Notes: generated from the sequence alone by a model not told the origin. A stretch of DNA of 64,000 nucleotides from Lentibacillus sediminis (GCF_002763455.1 NZ_NIXK01000001.1:682001-746000); one strand, 5' to 3'. Counted from the first letter of the stretch, positions 52,642 to 61,207 are shown. A program made the numbers and translations.

Positions 52642-54134
52642 ATCCGACAATGATAACGTTTGCTCTATACTTAGTTGTCATGCTGACGATTGGAATCGTC
52701 ACCTACCGCATGACCAACACATTATCCGATTATGTTCTTGGCGGCCGCAAGCTAAACAGCTGGGTAACGGCATTTTCGGCATCGGCGAGTGATTTCAGCG
52801 GCTGGCTGCTGCTTGGACTGCCGGGTGCTGCGTATGCAACCGGGCTTGGTGCTAACAGTTTATGGCTGGCATTAGGGCTGGCGGTCGGTGCAATGATTAA
52901 TTGGAAATATGTGGCGAAACGGTTGCGGGTTTACACTGAATACGCAGGTGATTCGATCACGATGCCGCAGTTTTTTGAAAACCGCTTCCGGGATAAATCG
53001 CATTTGCTTCGCGTAGTTTCGGCTGTATTTATTTTGTCGTTTTTCCTTTTTTATACGGCATCCGGTCTGGTTGCCGGGGCTAAATTATTTCAGGGAACCT
53101 TTGACATTGATTATCATTTCGCTTTAATTCTTGGGGCAGCCATCATCGTTGTCTACACTTTCTTGGGTGGCTTCCTTGCTGTTAGTTACACGGACTTGAT
53201 TCAAGGGGTGCTGATGTCAGCAGCATTGGCTTTTACTGCTATTTATGGATTAATTCAAATCGGCGGGTTTGGCGAATTATTCAGCCAGCTGTCTGCTGTC
53301 AACCCGAACATGATCGATGCGTTCGCTGCAACGGACTATGATCAAGCGGGAGACGTGCTCTGGGAATCTGCCGGGACTATTGGCGCAGTAGGGATAATAT
53401 CCGCGCTTGCCTGGGGGCTTGGTTATTTTGGCCAGCCGCATATTCTGGCAAGGTTTATGGCCATCCGCTCTCATAAAAAGGTTCCGAAAGCACGTCTGAT
53501 CAGTGTCGGGCTCGGCCTGGTCATCCCCTTGTATGCAGCACTGATCGTCGGGATGCTTGGGGTCTTGACCTTTGACCAGCCGCTTGCCGATCAGGAGCAG
53601 GTATTTATTCAGCTCGTCCAGTTCATTTATAACCCATGGATTGCCGGAATTTTGCTTGCCGCGGTGCTTGCAGCGATTATGAGTACGGTGGATTCACAGC
53701 TGCTTGTGTCTTCCAGTGCCCTGACGGAAGATTTTTACCGGAGATATTTCCGAAAAAATGCGAGCGACAAAGAACTCGTGTGGACTGGACGTATTGCTGT
53801 ATTGGTGATCGCATTGATTGCATTACTGCTTGCATGGAATGAAACCAGTTCGGTGCTTTCTTTGGTGTCCTATGCCTGGGCAGGATTTGGTGCCACATTT
53901 GGCCCGACGCTCTTGTTCTCGATTTTCTGGAGAAGGATGACCCGCAACGGTGCCGTAGCAGGAATTATTGTCGGCGGACTGACGGTATTTCTATGGCCGC
54001 TGACGGGTTCGGCGTTATATGAGATGGTGCCAGGGTTCCTGTTATCCAGCATTGCGATTATCGTGTTCAGCCTTACAGGTAAAGGTCCAACAGAGGAAAT
54101 GAAGAAAGAGTATGATAAAGTTTCAGGGGTATGA
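52638..54134 (+). CDS. putP: Sodium/proline symporter family protein
   Basis: Sodium:solute symporter of 498 residues with about thirteen membrane segments. PutP/OpuE features are SDYVLGGRKLNSWVTAFSAS near 31-50, SASDFSGWLLLGLPGAAY near 48-65 (sodium and proline site), TVDSQLLVSSSALTEDFYR near 350 and a C-terminal charged tail. Proline uptake serves nutrition or osmoprotection; OpuE-like osmotic use is plausible in a salt-tolerant host, and the two roles cannot be separated by sequence. Translationally coupled to the 36-residue peptide upstream. A terminator follows. Confidence 0.9.
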   Translation: MNPTMITFALYLVVMLTIGIVTYRMTNTLSDYVLGGRKLNSWVTAFSASASDFSGWLLLGLPGAAYATGLGANSLWLALGLAVGAMINWKYVAKRLRVYTEYAGDSITMPQFFENRFRDKSHLLRVVSAVFILSFFLFYTASGLVAGAKLFQGTFDIDYHFALILGAAIIVVYTFLGGFLAVSYTDLIQGVLMSAALAFTAIYGLIQIGGFGELFSQLSAVNPNMIDAFAATDYDQAGDVLWESAGTIGAVGIISALAWGLGYFGQPHILARFMAIRSHKKVPKARLISVGLGLVIPLYAALIVGMLGVLTFDQPLADQEQVFIQLVQFIYNPWIAGILLAAVLAAIMSTVDSQLLVSSSALTEDFYRRYFRKNASDKELVWTGRIAVLVIALIALLLAWNETSSVLSLVSYAWAGFGATFGPTLLFSIFWRRMTRNGAVAGIIVGGLTVFLWPLTGSALYEMVPGFLLSSIAIIVFSLTGKGPTEEMKKEYDKVSGV

Positions 54135-54135
54135 T

Positions 54136-54188
54136 AAACAAAAAGGGGGAGGACGTCGTGCATGCACGATGTTTCTCCCTGTTTTTAT
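54136..54188 (+). terminator. Terminator after putP
   Basis: AAACAAAAAGGGGGAG pairs with CTCCCTGTTTTT, around an inner stem CGTCGTGC/GCACGATG. T-run at the 3' side. Confidence 0.8.
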
Positions 54189-54218
54189 GTTAAGATAGAG
54201 CAGAAGGAGTGATACATC

Positions 54219-55175
54219 ATGACAGAAAGAATATATGGCAATACACCTTGCTTTTTAGGCGGCAAGAAGGTCAGCCTGAAAGATCAGAGCACAAATGACA
54301 GGGATGTCCTCATTTATGGTGTGCCTTGGGAAGGTGCAGTGACCTGGGGCGATTACACAGGTGCTGAGCTTGGCCCTAAAGTCATTCGCCTGAATTCCGC
54401 CCGCTATTCCGGTTATCTGCCGGAATTAGGAGACATCGATGTACTGGAAAACTACACGTTTGGCGATTTGGGAGATGTTGATGTCGTTCCGGCAGACTCG
54501 GAAGAAACGATGAACCGCATTGGAAAATTCGCGGGTGGCGTTTGGAAAACAGGGAAATTTCCGGTCGCATTTGGCGGGGATCATGGGATTACCTATCCGA
54601 TTGTCAAGGCGTTAAGTGAAGAAATAGAAGGAAAAGTAGGCATTATTCATCTGGATGCCCATTACGATAACCATCCGGACTATGAAGGGGACCTGTATGC
54701 CCGAAGCACCCCATTTCATCGGATTTATGAAAGTGAAAGCGTTAGGAACGAAAGCATTGTGCATATGGGAATTCACGGTCCGCGCAACAAGCCGGAAACC
54801 GGAAAATATGCCAAGGAAGCAGGCGCTTCAACTATTTCAGTGAGGGAGATTCGCAAAGCAGGGAATGCCAATGATCTTCCCGCCCTTGCGAAAAAGGCCT
54901 ATGACATTGCCAGTGAGGGCACCGAAGCTGTTTATTTGAGCATCTGCAGTGATGTACTGGACTTTGCGTATAACCCGGGCGGCCCGGTTGATGGCAATGG
55001 CGTGACGTCGTTTGAGCTGCTGGAACTGGTGCATGAATTCGCCAAACTTGGCATCCGCGGCATGGATTACGTGGAGGTTTATCCGCAGCAGGACACAAAC
55101 GATAACTCCTCGCATTTTGTTACGTATGCTGTGCTGTATGCATTGGCTGGGAATATTTTGCGGGAGCAGGCGTAG
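54219..55175 (+). CDS. Arginase/agmatinase family hydrolase with an altered metal site
   Basis: Ureohydrolase-fold protein of 318 residues, usually splitting urea or guanidine from agmatine-like substrates with two Mn ions. Ligand motifs: GGDHG with His122, LDAHYDNH with Asp146, His148 and Asp150, and the third motif LSICSDVLD. In the third motif the first of the two usual aspartates (SxDxD) is Cys243, while Asp245 remains. Glu in YVEVYP is present. Full length with a good GAAGGAG site. It could be an agmatinase, guanidinobutyrase, formimidoylglutamase or guanidine hydrolase; the Cys makes any call uncertain. It stands alone between two terminators. Confidence 0.78.
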   Translation: MTERIYGNTPCFLGGKKVSLKDQSTNDRDVLIYGVPWEGAVTWGDYTGAELGPKVIRLNSARYSGYLPELGDIDVLENYTFGDLGDVDVVPADSEETMNRIGKFAGGVWKTGKFPVAFGGDHGITYPIVKALSEEIEGKVGIIHLDAHYDNHPDYEGDLYARSTPFHRIYESESVRNESIVHMGIHGPRNKPETGKYAKEAGASTISVREIRKAGNANDLPALAKKAYDIASEGTEAVYLSICSDVLDFAYNPGGPVDGNGVTSFELLELVHEFAKLGIRGMDYVEVYPQQDTNDNSSHFVTYAVLYALAGNILREQA

Positions 55176-55223
55176 AACGAGGAATCGCTAATCGAGTTCC
55201 CGCCACCCGCAGGAATTTACAAT

Positions 55224-55253
55224 AAACCCGCTTTCAAACAAGGAAGCGGGTTT
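55224..55253 (+). terminator. Terminator after the arginase-family gene
   Basis: AAACCCGCTT pairs with AAGCGGGTTT across a 10-base loop, about 48 bases after the stop. Confidence 0.8.
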
Positions 55254-55455
55254 CTAACATGTGGAAACTGAAAAATATTAAAAAAGTTGAAATTGGATTT
55301 AGTTGCTTGTTTGGGGGCGGGTTTTTATATTTTCATCCAGACGAAAAGAGCATTTTGCAGGAAGAATTCTGTCGTAATTTAGAAATTCACTGGTTTGTGG
55401 ACTTCCAGATTTCGTGCTAAACTACTATTACAAGAGTAGCGAAGGAGAAGTGTAC

Positions 55456-55848
55456 ATGGAAGAGGTCAAGCTGGAAGATGTGCTGGTGGCGGTGCAGGAG
55501 CTGTCTGCTCAGGTGATGGATGTGCAAACTGAATTAAAAGAGGTAAATACCAGAGTAGGCAGCCTGGAGACAGAGACGAGAGAGATAAAAACCAGAGTAG
55601 GCAGCCTGGAGACAGAGACGAGAGAGATAAAAACCAGAATGGGCAGCCTGGAGACAGAGACGAGAGAGATAAAAACCAGAATGGACAGCCTGGAGACAGA
55701 GATGATAGAAGTAAAAACAGAGATGAGAGATATGAAATTTGAATTGAAAAAAGACATCCGCAAATTAGATCTGAAATTTTCCACCCTGGCAAACGATATG
55801 ATGGGTTTGAGAACCGACGTTTCCATGCTAGAACGTGAAGTCTACTAA
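55456..55848 (+). CDS. Coiled-coil protein with 14-residue repeats
   Basis: Acidic helical protein of 130 residues. The start is ATG 55456 after AAGGAG; an in-frame ATG at 55414 has no ribosome site. Residues 33-88 are four tandem 14-residue repeats, consensus RVGSLETETREIKT, two heptads each with Val/Met, Leu and Ile at core positions, so a continuous coiled coil. The flanks continue as helix (DVLVAVQELSAQVMDVQTEL, MKFELKKDIRKLDLKFSTL). No signal or membrane segment. A similar short coiled-coil gene follows. Function unknown; tail-fibre-like or scaffolding roles are guesses. Confidence 0.72.
   Translation: MEEVKLEDVLVAVQELSAQVMDVQTELKEVNTRVGSLETETREIKTRVGSLETETREIKTRMGSLETETREIKTRMDSLETEMIEVKTEMRDMKFELKKDIRKLDLKFSTLANDMMGLRTDVSMLEREVY
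55552..55719 (+). repeat. 42-bp in-frame tandem repeat, 4 copies
   Basis: Units start at 55552, 55594, 55636 and 55678. The first three are almost identical at DNA level and the fourth has diverged at its 3' half. The near identity of synonymous sites implies recent duplication and a length that could vary between strains. Confidence 0.9.
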
Positions 55849-55879
55849 GGCGTGCCTCCTGGCAGGCTTATTTTTTTTG
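55847..55879 (+). terminator. Terminator after the coiled-coil gene
   Basis: GCGTGCC and GGCAGGC pair (with a bulge) after the stop, followed by TTATTTTTTTT. Nearly the same sequence ends the next small gene. Confidence 0.82.
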
Positions 55880-56007
55880 CATAAAATTTCCTCTGAATTC
55901 CGAGTATTTAGTCCTACTTTTGAACCCGAAAATAATTCCAAATACCCTTGTTATAAAAAGTAAGCGGGTGTACACTAACTATGTTAATAAAGAAAAGGAG
56001 GGCAACA

Positions 56008-56256
56008 GTGACAAAGGACATCATGGAGGATTTGCTTGACGGATGCATCAAGATGACAGAGGATCTTCAGGATTTACAGGCGAACGGCATTTATATTAAT
56101 GAACTTATTCGAAGCACAGAGGGGCGAATGGACGACATTGGCACCACATTAAATGGACTCGAGCAAAATCTGCAGCAGCTGGATCAGAAATTTCTCGTCG
56201 TGGAATCTTGGATGCGCACCACTTTTAAAAGAGAGATAATCGGATATATCAATTAA
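56008..56256 (+). CDS. Second small coiled-coil protein
   Basis: Helical protein of 82 residues with two predicted coiled stretches (DLLDGCIKMTEDLQDLQANG, then EGRMDDIGTTLNGLEQNLQQ). The start is GTG 56008, 5 bases after AAGGAGG; the ATG at 55981 precedes that site. Like the gene before it, it is short, acidic and helical, and both end in a GCGTGC...GCAGGC hairpin with a long T-run, so they may be diverged copies. Function unknown. Confidence 0.65.
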   Translation: MTKDIMEDLLDGCIKMTEDLQDLQANGIYINELIRSTEGRMDDIGTTLNGLEQNLQQLDQKFLVVESWMRTTFKREIIGYIN

Positions 56257-56259
56257 TTA

Positions 56260-56289
56260 CAAGCGTGCATAGCAGGCTTATTTTTTTTG
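56260..56289 (+). terminator. Terminator after the second coiled-coil gene
   Basis: AAGCGTGC pairs with GCAGGCTT with a bulge, followed by ATTTTTTTT. It copies the terminator at 55847-55879. Confidence 0.75.
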
Positions 56290-56486
56290 AGCACCGTGAC
56301 TCGGTTTTCAAAAGAATAAATGGTACGGTTCTAATGCTCATCTTTTTCGGCGTATTAGTCACAGCATACAGAAAAATAACCCAGTTTGCATGCTTCACAT
56401 TAAAAAATTCCGACATTTCCTCTTGCCTTGATAATAGAATTCCATTATAATAAATTCACCCGCAAAGCCAATAAGGAGACAGCCCC

Positions 56487-56570
56487 ATGTCCCCGGAAGA
56501 AAGAATTCTCCAAGAAATTGAGAACTTACAAGAGAAAAGTAAAGAACGATTATTATGTGAGCTCCAGTAA
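56487..56570 (+). CDS. Possible 27-residue helical peptide
   Basis: AAGGAG lies 9 bases before ATG 56487. The frame encodes MSPEERILQEIENLQEKSKE and a short tail (RLLCELQ), a strongly amphipathic charged helix similar in style to the two coiled-coil genes upstream. It might be a small real gene or the 5' remnant of a longer coiled-coil gene broken after this point. No terminator follows. Confidence 0.38.
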   Translation: MSPEERILQEIENLQEKSKERLLCELQ

Positions 56571-56995
56571 AAGTATTTTACAAAAGATGCGTCTGTTGTG
56601 GGGGGAACTATGACTTCTGGCTGGATGAGAAAGATGAAGAGTATGAATCAGACATATAAACTGACCTAAGCATACTTCATCCTGTACAATTTCTCCGTGA
56701 ATACAACCCCATCACTGATCGCAGCGCTACCATTATCCACAATACGTGCTATCTCGAAAACATTTCCCTAAAACACTTAACTTTCCCAACCATAAACCGA
56801 TATTAGCATTAGAAGAAAATAACCTGAGATCTTTTGTAGGTTTTTGGCGAAATTTGTAGAATTCTATTCACTTAATAAACAACATCGCCCGCTCCTGCCT
56901 GGAGATAGGGTTATTAAAAAGCTGATGCTCCACTACCTATTGGCTTTTCGGAATATCTCTTCCTAATTAAACGTAACAGAATGGAGCGTCTATCA
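56571..56995. other. Non-coding gap before the chemotaxis operon
   Basis: About 425 bases. I see a sigma-D type promoter at 56777-56803 and, from there to cheX, a leader of about 185 bases. No reading frame with a ribosome site was found in the first 200 bases. Confidence 0.5.
56777..56803 (+). promoter_or_regulatory. Sigma-D (motility) promoter candidate of the che operon
   Basis: TTAA (56777-56780), 15-base spacer, ACCGATAT (56796-56803). The sigma-D consensus is TAAA-N15-GCCGATAT, so the -10 matches 7 of 8 and the -35 three of four. It points at cheX and fits a chemotaxis operon. Confidence 0.65.
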
Positions 56996-57457
56996 ATGAG
57001 CCTATCAACTAGAGAAACGAGCAAACACATTACCATTCTATTAAATGGGACACTTACCTCACTGAAATCTGTAATACCGATTGGCCATGAGATTGAACGG
57101 CCGAGACTGCTGCAAACTCCTCTGAAGCTGGAATACGGGGTTCTGATCGGAATTACCGGTGACGTGAAAGGGAAATTAATTCTAAGCGGGAAACCGTCAA
57201 CGTTTGGAACGATCGGAACATCCATGTTCGGTATGGAGCTGGAGGGCGACATGCTTGAGTCATTCAGCGGCGAGCTGGGGAACATGATTGCCGGCAAGCT
57301 CGCCACTAGTATTTATGAAGAACAGGTGGAAATTGATATCACTTATCCTACGGTTTTGCAAGGAAAGACAATGGTTTCAGGCTATAACAAAGCTATTCTT
57401 GTTTCTGCTTGGTTTGCGGACTGCGGGGAGATGGAGATTTACGTATTGCTGGACTAA
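56996..57457 (+). CDS. cheX: Chemotaxis phosphatase CheX
   Basis: CheC/CheX-family protein of 153 residues that removes phosphate from CheY~P. The catalytic E-x2-N motif is in SGELGNMIAGK with Glu93 and Asn96. CheX proteins carry one such active helix, unlike CheC with two. The start is ATG 56996, 9 bases after GGAG; the ATG at 56981 is part of that site. First gene of a cheX-cheA-cheW-cheY-EAL run, 24 bases before cheA. CheX is not part of the classical B. subtilis chemotaxis set, so this looks like an additional signalling operon. Confidence 0.87.
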   Translation: MSLSTRETSKHITILLNGTLTSLKSVIPIGHEIERPRLLQTPLKLEYGVLIGITGDVKGKLILSGKPSTFGTIGTSMFGMELEGDMLESFSGELGNMIAGKLATSIYEEQVEIDITYPTVLQGKTMVSGYNKAILVSAWFADCGEMEIYVLLD

Positions 57458-57481
57458 TGATTGGTGGAAAGGAAGTAGGTC

Positions 57482-59458
57482 ATGGAAATGAATCAGTATA
57501 CCGCGGTTTTTCTTGATGAAAGCCGCGAACATTTACAAGCGGTCAATGACCATATCCTCAAGCTGGAAAAAGAGCCGCATGAGCTTGCGCTGATTGAAGA
57601 AATTTTCCGCTCGGCTCATACCTTAAAAGGCATGGCTGCCACGATGGAATTTGCCGATATTGCTTCTTTAACCCACCAGATGGAAAATGTCCTGGACAGC
57701 ATTCGCCGCGGGCAACTTGCCGTCTCCACCGAGATCATTGACAGTTTGTTTCTTGCAACAGAAGCGCTGGAGGAAATGGTGGAAGCGATTGGGGCAGGAC
57801 AGGACGGGAAAAAGGATGTGACTGCACTTGTGGGACGTCTTGAGCAGCTGGAAGCAGGAGAAGACGGTCCGGGAGCATCGCAATCAGACGGCGAGCAGGA
57901 GCAGCCAGCATTAGATGAACTCCAGACCGCTATGGCAGCTGAGGCGGAAAAAGAAGGATTTTTCCCATATCAAATCACCGTGACATTGTCCGACGACTGT
58001 GTCATGAAACCGGTCCGTGCCTATATGGTTTCACAGGCTGCAGGGGAGCTGGGGGAGCTGATTAAAACAGTGCCTGCAGCGGAGGAGTTGGAAGCTGGAA
58101 CGTTTGATGCGTCTTTTATCCTTTTCTTGCTGTCACAGGCTACGGTTGAAGAAATTCATGACGCCGTGAGCGGAGTGTCGGAGGTTATGCAAGTGGAGGT
58201 TATTCCGCTCAAGCTTACGGATAAGGCAGCAAACGAGGAAAACAGCCAGGAAGAAACAGCTGCCACCCAAGTAGAGGAAGAAGCCCCGGCTGGCCAATCA
58301 GCAACAAGGAAATCGAAAACCATCCGTGTCAGCCTGGAGCGGATTGATGACCTCATGAATTTATTTGAAGAGTTGGTAATTGACCGGAGCCGTTTGGAAG
58401 AATTGGCGCGGCTTTCCGGAAACAATGATTTGGAAGAGACAGTGGAACATGTTTCCCGGGTGTCATCCGAAATGCAGGAGATCATTTTGCAAATGAGGAT
58501 GATGCCGGTGGAGCAGGTGTTCAACCGGTTCCCGCGCATGGTGCGCGGTCTGGCTAGGGAGCTGGAAAAAGAGATCGAGCTCGACATCGCAGGAGCGGAG
58601 ACGGAAATGGACCGGACTGTCATCGAGGAAGTCGGTGATCCGCTTGTCCATTTAATCCGCAATTCGGTTGACCATGGGATCGAAGCCCCAGCCGAGCGCC
58701 TTCAAGCAGGAAAGCCGGAGAAAGGAAAGCTTTCTTTGCGTGCGTACCACAGTGGCAATCATGTCATGATCGAGATTGAGGATGATGGCGCCGGAATCAA
58801 CCGCAATAAAGTAGAAAGCAAGGCGGTGGAAAATGGTCTCATCACCACGGAACAGGCTCAAGACTTGGCAGATGAAGACGTCTATAAATTGCTGTTTTCG
58901 GCAGGTTTCAGTACCGCGGATGAAGTTTCCGATATTTCCGGCCGCGGGGTGGGGCTTGATGTGGTCCGAAACAAGATCGAATCCCTGGGTGGGATAATTT
59001 CCGTAGCCTCAGCACCGGGGAAGGGAAGCAAATTTTCCATCCAATTGCCGCTGACACTTTCTATTTTGTCGGCATTATTGGTGAAGGTGCGGGACGAAAC
59101 CTATGCTGTCCCACTTACATCCATTGTGGAGACGATCCTCTTGGAAGAAGCGAGCATCATGGACGTCCACGGCCGGAAGATGATGGATTACCGTGATACC
59201 GTGATTCCGCTTGTGGCTTTGCGCGAAGTATTTGACGTGCCTGGCAGCAGTCCGGAGCAAAAATCTCAGCCGGTAGTCGTTGTCCAAAAAGGTGAAAAAA
59301 GGACAGGCCTGGTGGTGGATAGTTTCATTGGCCAGCAGGAAGTGGTGTTAAAATCGCTGGGCAGCTATCTGGGAGATGTGTTTGCGATTTCCGGAGCAAC
59401 GATTTTAGGGGACGGTCAGGTGGCGTTGATTATTGATGCGAATGCTTTAATGAATTAG
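57482..59458 (+). CDS. cheA: Chemotaxis histidine kinase CheA
   Basis: Receptor-coupled histidine kinase of 658 residues. P1 has the phospho-accepting His46 in RSAHTLKG. A P2-like CheY-docking domain spans about 155-240, an acidic linker follows, and P3 (dimerisation) begins IRVSLERIDDLMNLFEELV near 281. P4 has the N box HLIRNSVDHGIEAP near 387, the DDGAGIN G1 box, and SDISGRGVGLDVV near 480. The P5 CheW-like domain covers about 525-655. All catalytic parts are present. No chemoreceptor, CheR or CheB gene is in the window. It lies between cheX and cheW in one operon. Confidence 0.95.
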   Translation: MEMNQYTAVFLDESREHLQAVNDHILKLEKEPHELALIEEIFRSAHTLKGMAATMEFADIASLTHQMENVLDSIRRGQLAVSTEIIDSLFLATEALEEMVEAIGAGQDGKKDVTALVGRLEQLEAGEDGPGASQSDGEQEQPALDELQTAMAAEAEKEGFFPYQITVTLSDDCVMKPVRAYMVSQAAGELGELIKTVPAAEELEAGTFDASFILFLLSQATVEEIHDAVSGVSEVMQVEVIPLKLTDKAANEENSQEETAATQVEEEAPAGQSATRKSKTIRVSLERIDDLMNLFEELVIDRSRLEELARLSGNNDLEETVEHVSRVSSEMQEIILQMRMMPVEQVFNRFPRMVRGLARELEKEIELDIAGAETEMDRTVIEEVGDPLVHLIRNSVDHGIEAPAERLQAGKPEKGKLSLRAYHSGNHVMIEIEDDGAGINRNKVESKAVENGLITTEQAQDLADEDVYKLLFSAGFSTADEVSDISGRGVGLDVVRNKIESLGGIISVASAPGKGSKFSIQLPLTLSILSALLVKVRDETYAVPLTSIVETILLEEASIMDVHGRKMMDYRDTVIPLVALREVFDVPGSSPEQKSQPVVVVQKGEKRTGLVVDSFIGQQEVVLKSLGSYLGDVFAISGATILGDGQVALIIDANALMN

Positions 59459-59473
59459 ATGGGAGCGAGGGTA

Positions 59474-59980
59474 ATGGAAGGCATCTCAAAATATATTGTG
59501 TTTCAGATGAACCACCAGACTTATGGGGCGGATGTCCGGCAAATCCTTTCCATAGAAAAAGTTCAGGAGATAACGGAGGTGCCGCGGACAGCTGGCTTTA
59601 TCAAGGGTGTGATTAACCTTCGCGGCGATACGACTCCGATCATCGACTTGAAAGAGCGATTCCGACTCGGGAAACTTGAGCAAACGGAAGCTACGCGTAT
59701 TTTAATTGTACATATAGCAGATATCCGGGTAGGTTTGATGGTCGATTCTGCAACCGATGTGATTGATGTGGACGCGGAGCTTATCGAACAGGCACCTGAG
59801 ATTATCGGCGGGATCCGCGATACGTTTATCAAAGGGGTGGCCAAACAGGAAGACGGCCTGCTCATTTTGCTGAACCTGGAAGCAGTACTGGATCTAAACG
59901 AGACAAATGAATTGCGGAAGTTTACAAAAGAGCAACAAACAGGGGGACAAGACAGTGGCAACGATATTGGTAACCGATGA
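59474..59980 (+). CDS. cheW: Chemotaxis coupling protein CheW
   Basis: Adaptor of 168 residues linking receptors to CheA. It has the SH3-like CheW fold with VLxIEKVQEI-like LSIEKVQEITEVP near 28, FIKGVINLRGDTTPIIDL near 43-60 and KGVAKQEDGLLILLNLE near 121. The start is ATG 59474 after GGAGCGAGGG; an ATG at 59459 touches the cheA stop. About 20 polar residues extend past the usual C-terminus, in the region that overlaps the cheY start. Confidence 0.93.
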   Translation: MEGISKYIVFQMNHQTYGADVRQILSIEKVQEITEVPRTAGFIKGVINLRGDTTPIIDLKERFRLGKLEQTEATRILIVHIADIRVGLMVDSATDVIDVDAELIEQAPEIIGGIRDTFIKGVAKQEDGLLILLNLEAVLDLNETNELRKFTKEQQTGGQDSGNDIGNR

Positions 59981-60311
59981 TGCAGCGTTCATGCGCATGC
60001 AGTTAAAAGATATTTTAACAAAACTGGGACATGAGATTGTTGGAGAAGCAGAAAATGGCAGACTTGCCGTGGAAAAAAGCGCAGAGCTAAATCCGGATCT
60101 CATCACGATGGATATTACCATGCCGGAAATGGGCGGAGTGGAAGCCGTCCGTGAAATTAAAAAGCACAACCCGGATGCCAAGATTATCATGTGTTCCGCG
60201 ATGGGGCAGCAGGGCATGGTGCTGGAAGCGATTCAGGCAGGGGCGAAGGATTTTATTGTGAAGCCGTTCACTGCGGAGCGGATTGAGGAAGCGGTGACGA
60301 AGGTTTTGTAA
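59955..60311 (+). CDS. cheY: Response regulator CheY
   Basis: Single receiver domain of 118 residues. Acid pocket Asp8-Asp9, phosphorylation site Asp53 in MDITMPEMGG, Ser81 in the Thr/Ser position, and Lys103 in VKPF. No output domain. Start is GTG 59955 after an AGGGGGA site; the gene overlaps cheW by 26 bases. Phosphorylated by CheA and reset by CheX in the same operon. It could act on the flagellar switch, or pass the signal to the neighbouring EAL protein; the second is speculative. Confidence 0.93.
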   Translation: MATILVTDDAAFMRMQLKDILTKLGHEIVGEAENGRLAVEKSAELNPDLITMDITMPEMGGVEAVREIKKHNPDAKIIMCSAMGQQGMVLEAIQAGAKDFIVKPFTAERIEEAVTKVL

Positions 60312-60349
60312 GATCCAGAAAAAAAGAAGCCAGAAGGGAGAGAGGGACA

Positions 60350-61066
60350 GTGTTTATCAATCAGTTGGATGTTTATCATGTGGTGCAGCCGATTATGAAT
60401 CTGAAGGAGAATCGCGTCCATGGATATGAGGCGCTTATTCGTTCCCGCAAGCGGCATAGTCCGGATGTTCTGTTTCAATCCGCCAAAGAGGATAACCGGC
60501 TGTTTGATCTGGATATTGGCTCGATTTTTAAAGCCTGCAAAACATGGAGCCGTTCCGCGACCTTTCTTGACAAGCCTAATTTATACTTGAATGTTTTTCA
60601 ATCTACATTAGTTGATCCTGATTTCAACAGGAAGCTGCACTCCTTGCTCAGGCAGGTTGATATTAAGCCAAGTTCCATCGTGCTGGAAATCAATGAACAC
60701 GAAGATGCCGTGGACCTGGGAAAACTGAAACAAGTGATACGCGATCTGAAAAGCCAGGGGTTTAAGATCGCGCTGGATGATATTGGGCAAGGGGTATCCA
60801 CCATTCGTGCGATTGTGGAAATCGAGCCGGATATTGCCAAAATTGACCGCTTTTTTGCCAAGGACCTGGCGACCTCCCCCAAAAAGAAAAAGCTCGTTTC
60901 GCTGATGCAGCAGTTTTTTACAGAGGAAGGTATGATGATTTTGGAGGGACTGGAGAACGAGGCGGATCTGCAAGCGGCAAAAGACTTGGGCGTTTCTTAT
61001 GCCCAGGGTTTCCATCTGGGAAGACCGGAACCTGTCGCACATTATTTAGCGGGAGCGAAAGCATAA
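60350..61066 (+). CDS. EAL-domain cyclic-di-GMP phosphodiesterase
   Basis: Stand-alone EAL protein of 238 residues, no sensor or GGDEF part. Known catalytic positions are all kept: Glu27 (YEALIR), Asn81 (LYLNVF), Glu113 (LEINEH), Asp143-Asp144 (ALDDIG), Lys164 (AKID), Glu199/Glu202 (LEGLE) and Gln219 (AQGF). An active phosphodiesterase that lowers c-di-GMP is therefore likely. The start is GTG 60350 after AGAGAGG, 39 bases after cheY, with no terminator between. Being last in a sigma-D che operon, it links chemosensory output to the motile/sessile switch. Confidence 0.9.
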   Translation: MFINQLDVYHVVQPIMNLKENRVHGYEALIRSRKRHSPDVLFQSAKEDNRLFDLDIGSIFKACKTWSRSATFLDKPNLYLNVFQSTLVDPDFNRKLHSLLRQVDIKPSSIVLEINEHEDAVDLGKLKQVIRDLKSQGFKIALDDIGQGVSTIRAIVEIEPDIAKIDRFFAKDLATSPKKKKLVSLMQQFFTEEGMMILEGLENEADLQAAKDLGVSYAQGFHLGRPEPVAHYLAGAKA

Positions 61067-61123
61067 TGTTTTCCTGATCTTGCTCCGTTTCAGGAAGGGA
61101 TGCGGGAGGCTGTGGAATTTTCT

Positions 61124-61174
61124 CGAACAAATGTTCTTTTTTCCTGTTTAATTTGCCTACTGCTATGATATACT
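61124..61174 (+). promoter_or_regulatory. SOS (LexA) box and promoter of the holin-like toxin gene
   Basis: CGAACAAATGTTCT at 61124-61137 matches the Bacillus LexA box CGAACRNRYGTTYC at 13 of 14 positions with a perfect GAAC-N4-GTTC core. TATGAT (61164-61169) with TGC before it is an extended -10, and an alternative TATACT is at 61169-61174. The box would cover or adjoin the -35, a repressing position. Confidence 0.68.
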
Positions 61175-61207
61175 ATTATTAGGATATCGTTTTTCGAGGG
61201 GTGACTC

